Source of the DNA: CAVSRC01 sp963785065
GTDB taxonomy: Bacteria > Pseudomonadota > Alphaproteobacteria > Rhizobiales > Kaistiaceae
Assembly (NCBI GenBank): GCA_963785065.1
Contig: CAWATX010000002.1
Coordinates: 1,612,001-1,676,000 of the forward strand
DNA: 64,000 nt
Direction: 5' to 3'
Shown here: piece by piece, positions 25,638 to 34,491 of the stretch
Layout: every line of letters starts with the position of its first letter
Position numbering within the stretch: the stretch's first letter is position 1
Program-made: the position numbers and the translations under genes
Notes under the pieces: generated by a model
Seen by the model: only the letters and a program-made list of their open reading frames with translations
Told to the model about the DNA's origin: nothing
The model's database searches: none

Positions 25638-26462
25638 CCGGGCCAACCCTGGGCCCCGTTCGGCTACCGGGTCAAGGACCGCAAGCTGGTCATCGACAAG
25701 CCGGAAGCGGCAAAGGTCCGGCTTATCTTCGAGACCTTCGTCCGGACCCGATCCACCAAGGCCATCGTTCGGGAATTGGCGGAGGGGGGCTTCGTCAATC
25801 GCTATGGTCAGAGGCTCGACAAGGGTCGGATCTACAAGCTGCTTCACAATCGGGTCTACATCGGCGAGGCCGTCCACAAGGGGAAAGCCTATCCCGGAGA
25901 GCATCAGGCGATCATCCCGAAGGCGCTCTGGGACAAGGTGCACGCAATTCTGGCCGAGGCACCACGGAGGCGGGCCAACGCTTCCCGAGCGCAGGCCCCT
26001 GCGCTGCTCAAAGGCCTGATCTTCGGGCCGACCGGGAGGGCAATGTCGCCAACCCACACGCGGAGGGGACAGAAGCTCTACCGCTACTATGTGAGCCAAT
26101 CGGTCATCAAAGGGGAGGGGGACGATAGCCCAATCAATCGGGTACCGGCGGCCGAGATCGAGCGCGCGGTGATTGACCAGCTTCGCATCCTCCTCCGATC
26201 GCCCGAGATCATCGTGGCAACGTGGCGGGCCGCCAGGACTGGTCTCTCGGATCTGACCGAGGCCGAAGTCCGCGACGCCCTCCTCTCCTTCGATCCGCTC
26301 TGGGACGAACTGTTCCCCGCAGAGCAGGTCCGCATCGTTCAGCTCCTCGTCCACCGCGCGCAGGTCACCCCTGACGGTATCGACATCAGCCTGCGCACGG
26401 ATGGGCTGACCGCGTTCTTGGGCGAGTTGCGTTACGCCGATGCCGAGCGGGAGGTCGCATAG
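25638..26462 (+). pseudogene. large serine recombinase lacking its catalytic domain
   Basis: From about 25638 the frame reads PGQPWAPFGYRVKDRKLVID, then RSTKAIVRELAEGGFVNRYG and LDKGRIYKLLHNRVYIGEAV (the Recombinase domain). A zinc-ribbon-like region follows without clear cysteines (LLKGLIFGPTGRAMSPTHTR, KLYRYYVSQSV), then a helical C-terminus. The N-terminal resolvase domain with its catalytic serine is missing. The upstream frame to 25503 is antisense to phage-gene sequence. It cannot integrate DNA by itself. It was probably cut by a deletion that also truncated the divergent phage unit. The stop overlaps the GTG of the next gene by one base. Confidence 0.8.
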
Positions 26463-27049
26463 TGGCGAGGCCCGATCTCCCCTCTGGCGAGCCCGACACC
26501 GTCGTCGTCCATATCCCGATCGTGTTTACTCGTCGCGGCGGGCGCAAGGCCCTGATCGTCCCCGACGGTTCGCCGGCCCCGACTCGAGTATGCCCTCAGG
26601 CCAACAATGCTCTCATCATCGCGCTTGCCCGAGCGTTCCGGTGGCGGAAGCAGCTGGAAGCCGGCGTGTATGCCACGGTCGCCGAGATCGCCGCCGCCGA
26701 AGGGATCAACGACTCGTATGCCAGCCGGGTTCTGCGGCTGACGCTTCTGGCGCCCGATATCGTGGAAGGGATTCTCAATGACACGCGGGTCGGCGCAGCC
26801 GATCTGCAGCGAATGCTGCGGCCGTTTCCGGTCGAGTGGGCGAGCCAACGGTTCCCTTTGCGCATAACGACTAATTTTGCCCTGCAGCAGCAGGGCGCCG
26901 TTCAGGAGCGCTGCGGTCGCGCTCAGAGTAATCCTTTGCTCCAGGCGCGCCTTCGCACCGGACGTCGACCGGATCAAATAGTTGCACTCGCCAGTTTTCA
27001 GTCGTCTAGCAGGTTCGGCTCGCCTCGGAAGCCCGGGCTCCTGAAGTGA
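26462..27049 (+). CDS. recombinase-associated HTH protein, 3' end probably replaced
   Basis: A 195-residue frame. The credible part is residues 1-137: VVVHIPIVFTRRGGRKALIV, then FRWRKQLEAGVYATVAEIAA and NDSYASRVLRLTLLAPDIVE (HTH), then LQRMLRPFPVEWASQ. Proteins of this kind are found directly after large serine recombinase genes in rhizobia and may help DNA binding. After about 26870 the sequence loses protein character, and the last 52 bases are antisense to the NTPase gene that ends at 26998. The native C-terminus has therefore probably been lost. GTG start at 26462, overlapping the recombinase stop. A 7-bp hairpin lies at 26879-26896. Confidence 0.65.
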   Translation: MARPDLPSGEPDTVVVHIPIVFTRRGGRKALIVPDGSPAPTRVCPQANNALIIALARAFRWRKQLEAGVYATVAEIAAAEGINDSYASRVLRLTLLAPDIVEGILNDTRVGAADLQRMLRPFPVEWASQRFPLRITTNFALQQQGAVQERCGRAQSNPLLQARLRTGRRPDQIVALASFQSSSRFGSPRKPGLLK

Positions 27050-29490
27050 TTTATCGTGCTCTCGATCTGCTCGAGTACAAACGACGCTCCGGTGTGTCCG
27101 CGTCCGAAGCCGGGATAGGCGGACGAGAGCTGGGCGTGTTGGTACCGGAGGTATCCGAGGAACATCTCGATGCACTGGACCTTTTGGTTGGGCGACAAAC
27201 GGTCGAACTGATTCTCGCGGTTGATGTAGTCAGCGATCCTGGCCGCAGTGTTTGCGTCTGAAATCGGAGTGGTACTAAGTACGCCGTAAAGATATTCGAC
27301 CCTTTCGCAAAGTATTCGTAGATGGATAAAGCCCGCGGCGGTTACTTTCACCGCGTCCGAGCGCGCCACACTCGCAGTGTTCATGTGATCGGCCTGGATC
27401 ATCCCTCGCTTTAGGAGCCATGTGCATGCTGCCTCGACATCCTGGCCGATGTAGCCACGGAGCTGCATTACGTCGGCAAGCTGCTGGACCGAGAAGTAAC
27501 CTTCCAACCCTATAGGTCCCTGCCGCTTCCGGTTTTCACATAACCAGAAGAGTATATCGGCGATGAGGAAGTTGTTTGGTTGTTGCCACTGGTCGTCGCA
27601 GTGGAACAGGTTGCCGACGAAGCCACTCTGGTCGCTGAAGAAACGGTATTCGGTCCGCATCAGAATCTTGAGCACCGTGTACTCGGGGATTCCGATGCCG
27701 CCGGCCCCCTTTGCGATCGAAGTGATCGCCTCCTCGCTGAGGTGTCCCGATGTCAGGATCGCAACGAACATCTCCAGCGCTCGCCTCACATCCAGACCGG
27801 CGATACCTTGCAGGATTCGCGAGACGTTGTGCTTCCGCTCGAAGAGCTCGAGGTAGATGCTCTTGAGGAACTCACCCAGCATCGAGTTTGGGTAGACGAT
27901 CCTCGCGCCGCTCGCCAAGTGATACTCGAGGCGGTCGTCCGTGTGCCGCGCTAGATATTCCAAACTGAGCTCAAGGCGGCGCTTCACCACGTCCAGGAAG
28001 CGGGGCGGCGTTATGTGGAAGGTGATGCCGGTCCGAAAAGTGTCCAGCGGCGGGCGGCCTCTAAATCTCTCGTAGGTCTCGTCTCGCATCTGGAGGATGA
28101 CGAACGACTTCGTGCGATCCAGGAACCAGAGGGCAAGCTGGAACGCCGCCAGTTGGTTGGTTAGGTCTAGCCGGTCGACGTTGTCCATCACGACAACGAC
28201 CGTGTCCTTTCTGTCGCCGCGGTCCCCCAAGAAGTAGCGGCAGATTCCAAATGCCAGCAGCTGTGGGTCCGCTTGCCACTTGCTGAGGTCATCGGCCCTG
28301 GCCCTCGCCTCGTCTTCCGCTGACGCCTTTTGCAATCCGGCGTAGATGGCCCGGCGCCGCTGTATGTCATGCGAGAAGATGCGTGGAAGGTTCTCGCCAT
28401 CGTAGGGGTCGAAGGAGGGATTCTCTTTGGCGAAGCTCTCGACGAAGCGCTCGCAGAGCCAGTTCTCCGCGTGCTCCAGTGACGGCGGCGCCGAGTTGAA
28501 ATCGATGAACGCCCAGCGGTTTGACTCCGCCTGTTCGGCGGGCTGGAGAAGCTCCTTGTACCTCCGAGCGAAGAGGGACTTGCCCGTGCCGACACCACCG
28601 GTGATCAGCTGCAACTGCCCATCAGGCGGATGTTCTTCCTTAAATCGGTCGATCGCCGAGGCGAGTTTAGGCTCGCCGGTCCGGGTCGGCTCCAAGTTTT
28701 GCGAGAGCGAACCCCGGCGGGTCGCGATGCGCTCCTTAAGCAAGGACTCCAAAATCCGGTCGTACTCGGTGACATCGTCGGCCGCTACGTAACCGCGCTC
28801 ATATATCTCCGGGTCGTTGTTCTGGGATGTCGAAGTGAAATACCGCCGAAGGATGGGGGAGAGGTCAGCGGCGAACGAGTTAAAGGGCTTCTTCGAGTTT
28901 ATCAGCGGCTGCCCGCCGGCCCGGCTGTAGGGCATCGCGAAAGCCGGGGGGCGGAGTTCGGCCAACGCCTCAGCGGCGGACGCGACCAGCACGCGGTGGT
29001 GGCAGAACTCGCGCAGCTCCTCGGTGGCTCGGCTCCCGGGTCGGAGGTCGTCCACGCTCACGGCCACTACGGGCGGGCTGTCCCAGTAGCCGGCAAGCAG
29101 TCGCCGACCGTTGGTCGACACAATGTACCGCGAAGGGTTCAGCTTCGTGCGGTACGCCTGGTTGAGGTGCCGGGCGTACAGCGAAGCTTCGCGGTACCCA
29201 ATCTCGACTTCGACATCCGGCCCCTTGACCTCCACGATCAGAACCGGAAACGCCTTTTCCCAGACCGAGTAATCCGGGAAATACCCGCCGGTCTTGCCGG
29301 CCGCTTTATCGAGCGGCGCCGGGGCGAGATAGTCCTTGGCCTTCACCGAGGATGAAGGAATCTCAAGGTAGTTCGCCCCGGTCAGAAGCGGCGTCACCAC
29401 TTTCAGTTCGACATCTGCCTCGGTGCGCAACCCGTCGCCGGCCTGGACTAGGCCCTCGGGGAAAGATTCCTTCCTTTCGCCACTGCTCAT
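26998..29490 (-). CDS. PD-(D/E)XK nuclease-like domain fused to P-loop NTPase; defence candidate
   Basis: An 830-residue protein with two recognisable parts. Residues 20-150 resemble the HsdR_N nuclease fold: EADVELKVVTPLLTGANYLE, then GYFPDYSVWEKAFPVLIVEV followed by KGPD, giving a PD...EVK active site at about residues 71-90. Residues 280-560 form a P-loop ATPase: Walker A LITGGVGTGKSLFARRY near 297, Walker B TVVVVMDNVDRLDL near 433. The C-terminal 270 residues are helical with no recognised repeat. Nuclease-NTPase fusions of this type are common in anti-phage systems, where ATPase-dependent sensing unleashes DNA cleavage. No partner gene is adjacent. The gene lies between phage and recombinase remnants and an empty 0.9-kb stretch. 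Function is inferred from architecture only. Confidence 0.8.
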   Translation of the reverse strand: MSSGERKESFPEGLVQAGDGLRTEADVELKVVTPLLTGANYLEIPSSSVKAKDYLAPAPLDKAAGKTGGYFPDYSVWEKAFPVLIVEVKGPDVEVEIGYREASLYARHLNQAYRTKLNPSRYIVSTNGRRLLAGYWDSPPVVAVSVDDLRPGSRATEELREFCHHRVLVASAAEALAELRPPAFAMPYSRAGGQPLINSKKPFNSFAADLSPILRRYFTSTSQNNDPEIYERGYVAADDVTEYDRILESLLKERIATRRGSLSQNLEPTRTGEPKLASAIDRFKEEHPPDGQLQLITGGVGTGKSLFARRYKELLQPAEQAESNRWAFIDFNSAPPSLEHAENWLCERFVESFAKENPSFDPYDGENLPRIFSHDIQRRRAIYAGLQKASAEDEARARADDLSKWQADPQLLAFGICRYFLGDRGDRKDTVVVVMDNVDRLDLTNQLAAFQLALWFLDRTKSFVILQMRDETYERFRGRPPLDTFRTGITFHITPPRFLDVVKRRLELSLEYLARHTDDRLEYHLASGARIVYPNSMLGEFLKSIYLELFERKHNVSRILQGIAGLDVRRALEMFVAILTSGHLSEEAITSIAKGAGGIGIPEYTVLKILMRTEYRFFSDQSGFVGNLFHCDDQWQQPNNFLIADILFWLCENRKRQGPIGLEGYFSVQQLADVMQLRGYIGQDVEAACTWLLKRGMIQADHMNTASVARSDAVKVTAAGFIHLRILCERVEYLYGVLSTTPISDANTAARIADYINRENQFDRLSPNQKVQCIEMFLGYLRYQHAQLSSAYPGFGRGHTGASFVLEQIESTINHFRSPGFRGEPNLLDD

Positions 29491-30386
29491 CAGCTTCTGC
29501 CAAGAAAGCGAGGGCTGGGCGACAGGCGGCGTCGCCGCGACTCATCCGGCTCCCTCTCTCTGCCACATTGTAGCAGCTCGGATCGACCTGTTTGATGCCG
29601 TGACCCCGACGACGCCTTACCGATGCCTCCATACCCCAAAAAGACCATTCATCGCAGCCTCGGATGCTCTCGATCCGTACGCTTGATTGCTTGTTGGACT
29701 TCAGGCCTTCAGCAGTTGGGCGTGGATCGGTCGGGACCGACCAGTTGCTCTATTCCTGCATCGCTCAGGCGAGCGGGGGATTCAACTTTCGATCATCTCG
29801 TTGGAGAGGAACCGCAGAAATACGCGCTTCAGAAGCTCCGGACCATTTTGAGGGAGTCACGAGGCTTGGAGAATTCGGGCCGAACAGAGAACGGGAAACA
29901 CGGAATCGACCGCCGGAGGTCCGGAGGTATTTTGCGGAAACGACACGGAACCGCGCGATCTTGGCGGTGGTCGGTTGGCTCGGAGAACCTTCGGACGCGG
30001 CTTGTTGGCGGAGGGAGAGATACTGGGGTCCAACATTCTCTGGAGAAATGGCTTAATCCCGCCATTCCTTGAGCCGGCGTCCGGCGACCCAGTAGGCCCG
30101 CGAGTGCTCCAAGACGTTCGACGCTCGCGGGGCGCGGCCGCCGTGGCGGTGAACTTTGGTCGCTTTCGGGGCGAAGCGGGCATGCAATGCCAGGCCGACG
30201 CGGCGGATTCCGTCGTACCCGATGCGGACCTTTGCGGCTACGGCTTGCAGTGCGTTTTTACGACGGGCAGTCATCACAAATGCGAGCCGGACAACTCGGC
30301 AACGCAATCAGACCCAGGTTCGATCCACACATGGCCAAGACGCTGAGCCGCCTGAAAATGTACGCCGGATTCAACGAAGCGCGGCG
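29491..30386. other. 0.9-kb stretch without a supported gene
   Basis: Several open frames cross it in both directions, but none has a ribosome site or recognisable domain. At 30006-30019, TGGCGGAGGGAGAG is the reverse complement of a plausible tRNA-Ser 3' end (CTCTCCCTCCGCCA), so this may be an old integration boundary. The promoter of the NTPase gene should lie at the left edge. Confidence 0.35.
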
Positions 30387-31016
30387 CTACTTGCACTCTT
30401 TGGCGACCGCTTTGAGCGCGGCAGTGACGCCAGCCAGCGAGTAGTTGTCGGTGACGGCGGTACCACGCCTAGAGGTGCTGCTGATCCTCATTTTCAAGCC
30501 CTTCTTCATGGCCGCGACGAGCATCGGCTCGGTGTCTGGAACCGACCACGCGGTTTCGCCCTTGGCATCGTTGAAGAACATCTTGTACGTCGTGCCATCG
30601 ACATTGACGAACACGCGGCTGCCGACTTTGAAGGGAAAGCCGATGATCGTGCTTACCTGGTTCTTGATGTCCTTCGATGGAAAAGTGGTGATCATGAAGA
30701 AGGCGCTGCCACGACCCGAGATCGACTGAGAATATTTCGATTTCTGCGGTTGCGTTGCTGCGAAGCAGACTTTCCCGTTGGCATCGGTCGCCATAAAGGC
30801 GCTCCACGCTTTGAACGTGCCAATCGAGGTCGGCGCCGGCTTTGCTGAAGCAACCCCGCTTATAGACACAATGAGAGCGCCGGTGAGGAGCAAAACGGGT
30901 GTGAGGAAGCGGACGCCAAGAAGGCCACCACGCCAATGGGGACGATCATAGATCGTGGATAGGTCGATCTTGCAGGTGTCTTCGAGATCGAAATCGGTCA
31001 AAGCGAACATGGTCAT
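30387..31016 (-). CDS. IalB-like (invasion-associated locus B) periplasmic protein
   Basis: A 209-residue protein. After a 30-residue N-terminal stretch, a hydrophobic segment (TPVLLLTGALIVSISGVASA) acts as signal peptide or anchor. The mature part matches the IalB family: GTFKAWSAFMATDANGKVCF, then VSTIIGFPFKVGSRVFVNVD and MKKGLKMRISSTSRRGTAVT, ending with LAGVTAALKAVAKECK and two cysteines (VCF, ECK) likely to form a disulfide. IalB proteins are exported, first linked to host-cell invasion in Bartonella, but are widespread in rhizobia with unclear function. The start at 31016 has no clear ribosome site. It is monocistronic. Confidence 0.75.
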   Translation of the reverse strand: MTMFALTDFDLEDTCKIDLSTIYDRPHWRGGLLGVRFLTPVLLLTGALIVSISGVASAKPAPTSIGTFKAWSAFMATDANGKVCFAATQPQKSKYSQSISGRGSAFFMITTFPSKDIKNQVSTIIGFPFKVGSRVFVNVDGTTYKMFFNDAKGETAWSVPDTEPMLVAAMKKGLKMRISSTSRRGTAVTDNYSLAGVTAALKAVAKECK

Positions 31017-31335
31017 CTAGTGCATGTGAGAGGCGCGATTGGCGGGGCGCGCGATAGCCTCCAAGTGTGGGTGATGCGGCAGTATTATGACTCGAAGCAG
31101 CGCGATGACCAAGTTCTGCGTATTTTTGATCCGTCGGCATTTCACCTTGGCCAATGGTCAGGTGTTGTCCAATCCGGCACATGCAGCCAACCTGCCAACA
31201 TAGTAATCCGAGAGCGGTAAACACCATAGCCATTGAGCGCGGACCACCCGCAGTGCGCCTTCTGCGGCTGAAGCAGATCGCTGATGTCCGGAAGCCGTCA
31301 ATTGTCGTAGGCGCTTCCGGCCGATTGACAGGAGT
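31017..31335. other. intergenic region upstream of the IalB-like gene
   Basis: No gene was recognised. It contains the presumed IalB-like promoter, and the 3' end of the PilZ gene abuts its right edge. No hairpin terminator or operator palindrome stands out. Confidence 0.35.
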
Positions 31336-31659
31336 TTAGCGACGGCCAAATCGTCCGGGACTCGTATCGGACGTAGCGAAAGTGAAGCGAACGCCGATCG
31401 AATTGCCCGAGATCCACTGCGTTGAGCAGTGCCGGGGCGGGGTTCCGTCATCGAAGCGCAAGTCGAACGTGCCCGGAATGTCGGCGGCCGAGTTGACGAC
31501 GAGCTTGGCGCCGCCATCGGAAAGGTCGCGGATGGTGCAATTGATTGACGAAGATCCGTGATTGAAGATGATGCGCGCGCCTTTCAGCGCGTGCTTGCGC
31601 CGCACCGAGCGACGCTCACTGACCCCTACAGTTTGCGGGTTGGTGCGAACGTTTTCCAT
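31336..31659 (-). CDS. PilZ domain protein (c-di-GMP receptor candidate)
   Basis: A 107-residue single-domain protein. ERRSVRRKHALKGARIIFNH holds the Arg-rich RxxxR motif, and INCTIRDLSDGGAKLVVNS holds the D/NxSxxG motif; together they bind cyclic di-GMP. QWISGNSIGVRF is the closing strand. It is soluble and has no output domain, so it probably works by binding a partner protein. It is the first of several c-di-GMP-related genes in the next 12 kb. The start is ATG at 31659. Confidence 0.85.
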   Translation of the reverse strand: MENVRTNPQTVGVSERRSVRRKHALKGARIIFNHGSSSINCTIRDLSDGGAKLVVNSAADIPGTFDLRFDDGTPPRHCSTQWISGNSIGVRFTFATSDTSPGRFGRR

Positions 31660-32405
31660 GCAGAAGACATGGGGGCAATTTATCCGGCAACTCCGAAATC
31701 ACGCGAACATGATGAACAAGAGACAAACAGCCGCCGTTAGCCGACGCTTCTTTTGGATTTGCCCAGAGCGGACGGCGATCTGACACCAATGTATGGTCCG
31801 GCCGTGCGTCGCAAGAGATTTTGCCGCGGTGGCGGTGAGTTTACCACTCCGGCCTCGCCAATGGTCGTCCATGACGACAATCTCAATTCAACAAGCCAGG
31901 GATCGGGCCGATGCCGGGTTAACCAAACGTTACCGCCATGCCCCGTACTCTAGGCAGGGCGCTTCAGGGGTTAGTAATGCTTCCCTGCCAAGCTGTTAGC
32001 TGACCGCGGGCATACGGGACCGCGGGTATACGGGAAAGCCTGTTCCTGCATCCCCGAACGAAACCCGGCGCCGCAATGAAGTTCGACACGACCACTGTGA
32101 TGATGGCCGGCAGCGTCACGACGGCACTCGCCGGCGAGCTGCATTTCGCCATGTGGACTCACCTTCGCCAAGCAGCAGCGGCTCTGTAACGGTTTGCCGC
32201 AAGCATCCTCTTTAGAATCAGTCATCGAGGATGGGCCGCCAAGAGTCCCCAAAATCGCGAGCTTCTCCGTCTGGTGAAGTCCGAACTCGCGAAAAATCAG
32301 GTCGGCGCCATGATGCGGATCGACACGGGTTTGAATGCCGTCGGGCTCCGCCTGGCGCCGCGTGAGGCTGTGCGCTGCTCCGGCAAGACGCGAAGGCACG
32401 AAACA
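31660..32405. other. 0.75-kb non-coding region before the TRAP/GGDEF operon
   Basis: No convincing gene was found. It holds the PilZ promoter on its left and, on its right, the leader of the TRAP-binding-protein operon. A frame continues upstream of 32406 (to 32274) but is unlike a protein N-terminus. A near-repeat, ATACGGGACCGCGGGTATACGGGA at 32011-32034, is the only obvious structure. Confidence 0.35.
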
Positions 32406-33425
32406 ATGACCCGGTTGGTGAAGTGGATCGCGCTGACGCTCCTGGTTCTGGTGCCGGCTTTGGCCGCGGCAGATCCGGTCACATTGAAGTTCTCGTTCAT
32501 CACCTCAGACCGTTCCAACATCTATCAGTGTTATGTCAAACCATTCGTCGACGCAGTCAACGCCGACGGTGCGGGGATTGTTCAAATCAAGGTCTATTTT
32601 AGCGGCGCGATCAGTCCGGAAATGACCGAGCAGGCGCGGCTGGCTCTCGATGGTGTAGCCGATTTGGCCTACGTCGTGCCGGGCTATACGCCAAAGCAAT
32701 TTCCCGATGTCTCGGTCTTGGAATTGCCCGGCCTGTTCCGGAATGAACGCGAGGCGAGCCTCGTCTTCGCGCGGCTGGCCGCCGCCGGGGCTTTCGAAGG
32801 GTACCGACAGTTTCTTGTGGTCGGCGCCTTTGTGACCATCGGCGAAAGCATCGACAGTCGCAAGCCGATCGCCACGCTTGCCGAGTTGAAGGGGCAAAGA
32901 ATCCGCGTGAACAATTCGATCACAGGCAGCGTTATACGCACGCTTGGTGCCGTACCCACATTGATGCCGGTTAATCAGGCCATGGACGCCCTCAGTCAGG
33001 GCAAGCTCGATGGCGTGACAGTGCCGCCGAGCTTGCTTTTTGAATTCGGATTCGGGCGGCTTGCCACTCACCACTATTTACTTGAGCTCGGCGGCGCGAC
33101 CGTCTCTTTGGTGATGAGCCGCGAGAAATTCGCCAGCCTGCCGCCGGGTGTGCAGGAAATCATCCGCAAATACAGCGGCGACTGGCTGTCGGAGCGCGCC
33201 GCGGCCTGCTTCGACGCGAAAAACCGGGAAACGGTTGCGCAATTGAAGGCCGACGGGCGGCGAACGGTTGTCGAGCCGTCGTCGACCGATTTGGCTGCTG
33301 CCGGAAGAGTCTTCGCTTCAGTGGTCGAAGAATGGTCGGCGCAACGTTCTCATAACCGGGACCTCTTGGCGCTGGTCAAAGCCGAGATTGCAAAATTGCA
33401 TTCGCCAACCGAGGTGCGACCATGA
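32406..33425 (+). CDS. TRAP-type (DctP family) substrate-binding protein A
   Basis: A 339-residue periplasmic protein. The signal peptide is MTRLVKWIALTLLVLVPALA. The mature part matches DctP: DPVTLKFSFITSDRSNIYQC, then VQIKVYFSGAISPEMTEQAR and GVADLAYVVPGYTPKQFPDV, with TLAELKGQRIRVNNSITGSV carrying the conserved Arg that binds a carboxylate. TRAP systems import organic acids, but no DctQ or DctM membrane genes are in this operon. It overlaps the second binding-protein gene by four bases (ATGA), and a membrane GGDEF-EAL gene follows. The binding proteins may therefore serve as periplasmic sensors feeding c-di-GMP signalling rather than transport. Confidence 0.88.
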   Translation: MTRLVKWIALTLLVLVPALAAADPVTLKFSFITSDRSNIYQCYVKPFVDAVNADGAGIVQIKVYFSGAISPEMTEQARLALDGVADLAYVVPGYTPKQFPDVSVLELPGLFRNEREASLVFARLAAAGAFEGYRQFLVVGAFVTIGESIDSRKPIATLAELKGQRIRVNNSITGSVIRTLGAVPTLMPVNQAMDALSQGKLDGVTVPPSLLFEFGFGRLATHHYLLELGGATVSLVMSREKFASLPPGVQEIIRKYSGDWLSERAAACFDAKNRETVAQLKADGRRTVVEPSSTDLAAAGRVFASVVEEWSAQRSHNRDLLALVKAEIAKLHSPTEVRP

Positions 33426-34486
33426 GCGCAATCAAAGCGGTCCTTGTGACTGCAAACACGTCGGTCTCATGGTTCGTCAAAGCGCTGGTGCGGGCCTGCG
33501 TCCTGGCGATTGCGTTGTTGGTGCCACTGACGGCGGCCGCCGAGCCGATCGAACTCAAGCTGGCTTTCTTCACCGCCGAAAACAGCGATACTTTCCGATA
33601 CGGGATCAAACCGTTTGTCGATGCCGTCAATGCCGAAGGCAAGGGGCTGGTCGCGGTCAAGGTCTACCCCGGCGGGGCACTCGGCAAGCCGTTGGCCGAG
33701 CAGCCAGGGCTGGTGCTAGAGGGGGGCGCCGACATTGCATGGGTTGTCCCCGGCCAGACGCCCTATCGGTTTCCCGACAACGACCTGCTCGAGTTGCCCG
33801 GCCTGTTTCACGACGTGCTGGAAGGCACGCTCACCTATACGCGCATGATCGCCGCTAAAGCGCTGGGTGGATATGAGAGCTTCTTCGTGATTGGAGCTTA
33901 CACGGCCGCCCCTACCATCATTCACAGCCACAAACCGATCGGCAGTCTTGCATATCTCAGGGGACAGAAGATTCGCAGCAACAATCCAATCGGAGCGGAG
34001 GCGCTAGAACGCTTCGGCGCCATCCCAACCGTCATGCCGGCATCGAGGATCGCCGACGCGATCGCCGGGGGTGCCATCGACGGTGCCACCTTGGACCCGA
34101 CTGGCCTGTTCGACTTCGGTGTCGGGCGGGTGGCGACGAACCATTACCTTCTGAGCGGCGGCGGCGCCCCGCTGGCGCTGTTGATGAACCGCAAGAAGTT
34201 CGACAGCTTGCCCGAAGCCGCGAAAGCTATCATTCGCAAACATAGTGGCGAATGGGCAGCGGCGAGGTGGATCGAATTGTACGGAGCCAGCGTAGAGCAG
34301 TCTCTCAAGAAGATAAAATCGGATCGTGGCCGCGAGGTGGTAGAGCCATCACAGGCTGATCGCGAAACCGCGCGGCGGATCTACCTGTCCCAGACCGAAG
34401 CCTGGGCTGCAAGCGAGCCCCACAATCGCGAGCTGTTGAAACGGGCTGAGGCGGAGCTGGCAACAATCCGCGCAACCAACCGATAG
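33422..34486 (+). CDS. TRAP-type (DctP family) substrate-binding protein B
   Basis: A 354-residue paralogue of the upstream gene. An extended N-terminus precedes the signal core VLAIALLVPLTAAA. Then come EPIELKLAFFTAENSDTFRY, VAVKVYPGGALGKPLAEQPG, GGADIAWVVPGQTPYRFPDN and YLRGQKIRSNNPIGAEALER with the ligand-binding Arg. It is the same length class as protein A and similar along its length, so the pair arose by duplication. It ends six bases before the start of the GGDEF-EAL gene. Two different binding proteins in one operon suggest two ligands, or a heteromeric sensor, for a shared membrane output. Confidence 0.88.
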   Translation: MSAIKAVLVTANTSVSWFVKALVRACVLAIALLVPLTAAAEPIELKLAFFTAENSDTFRYGIKPFVDAVNAEGKGLVAVKVYPGGALGKPLAEQPGLVLEGGADIAWVVPGQTPYRFPDNDLLELPGLFHDVLEGTLTYTRMIAAKALGGYESFFVIGAYTAAPTIIHSHKPIGSLAYLRGQKIRSNNPIGAEALERFGAIPTVMPASRIADAIAGGAIDGATLDPTGLFDFGVGRVATNHYLLSGGGAPLALLMNRKKFDSLPEAAKAIIRKHSGEWAAARWIELYGASVEQSLKKIKSDRGREVVEPSQADRETARRIYLSQTEAWAASEPHNRELLKRAEAELATIRATNR

Positions 34487-34491
34487 GCGCC

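Noticed and set aside
24265..26019. A 584-codon plus-strand frame opposite the ParB-methyltransferase gene
   Set aside because: It merges antisense methyltransferase sequence with unrelated sequence and has no domain.
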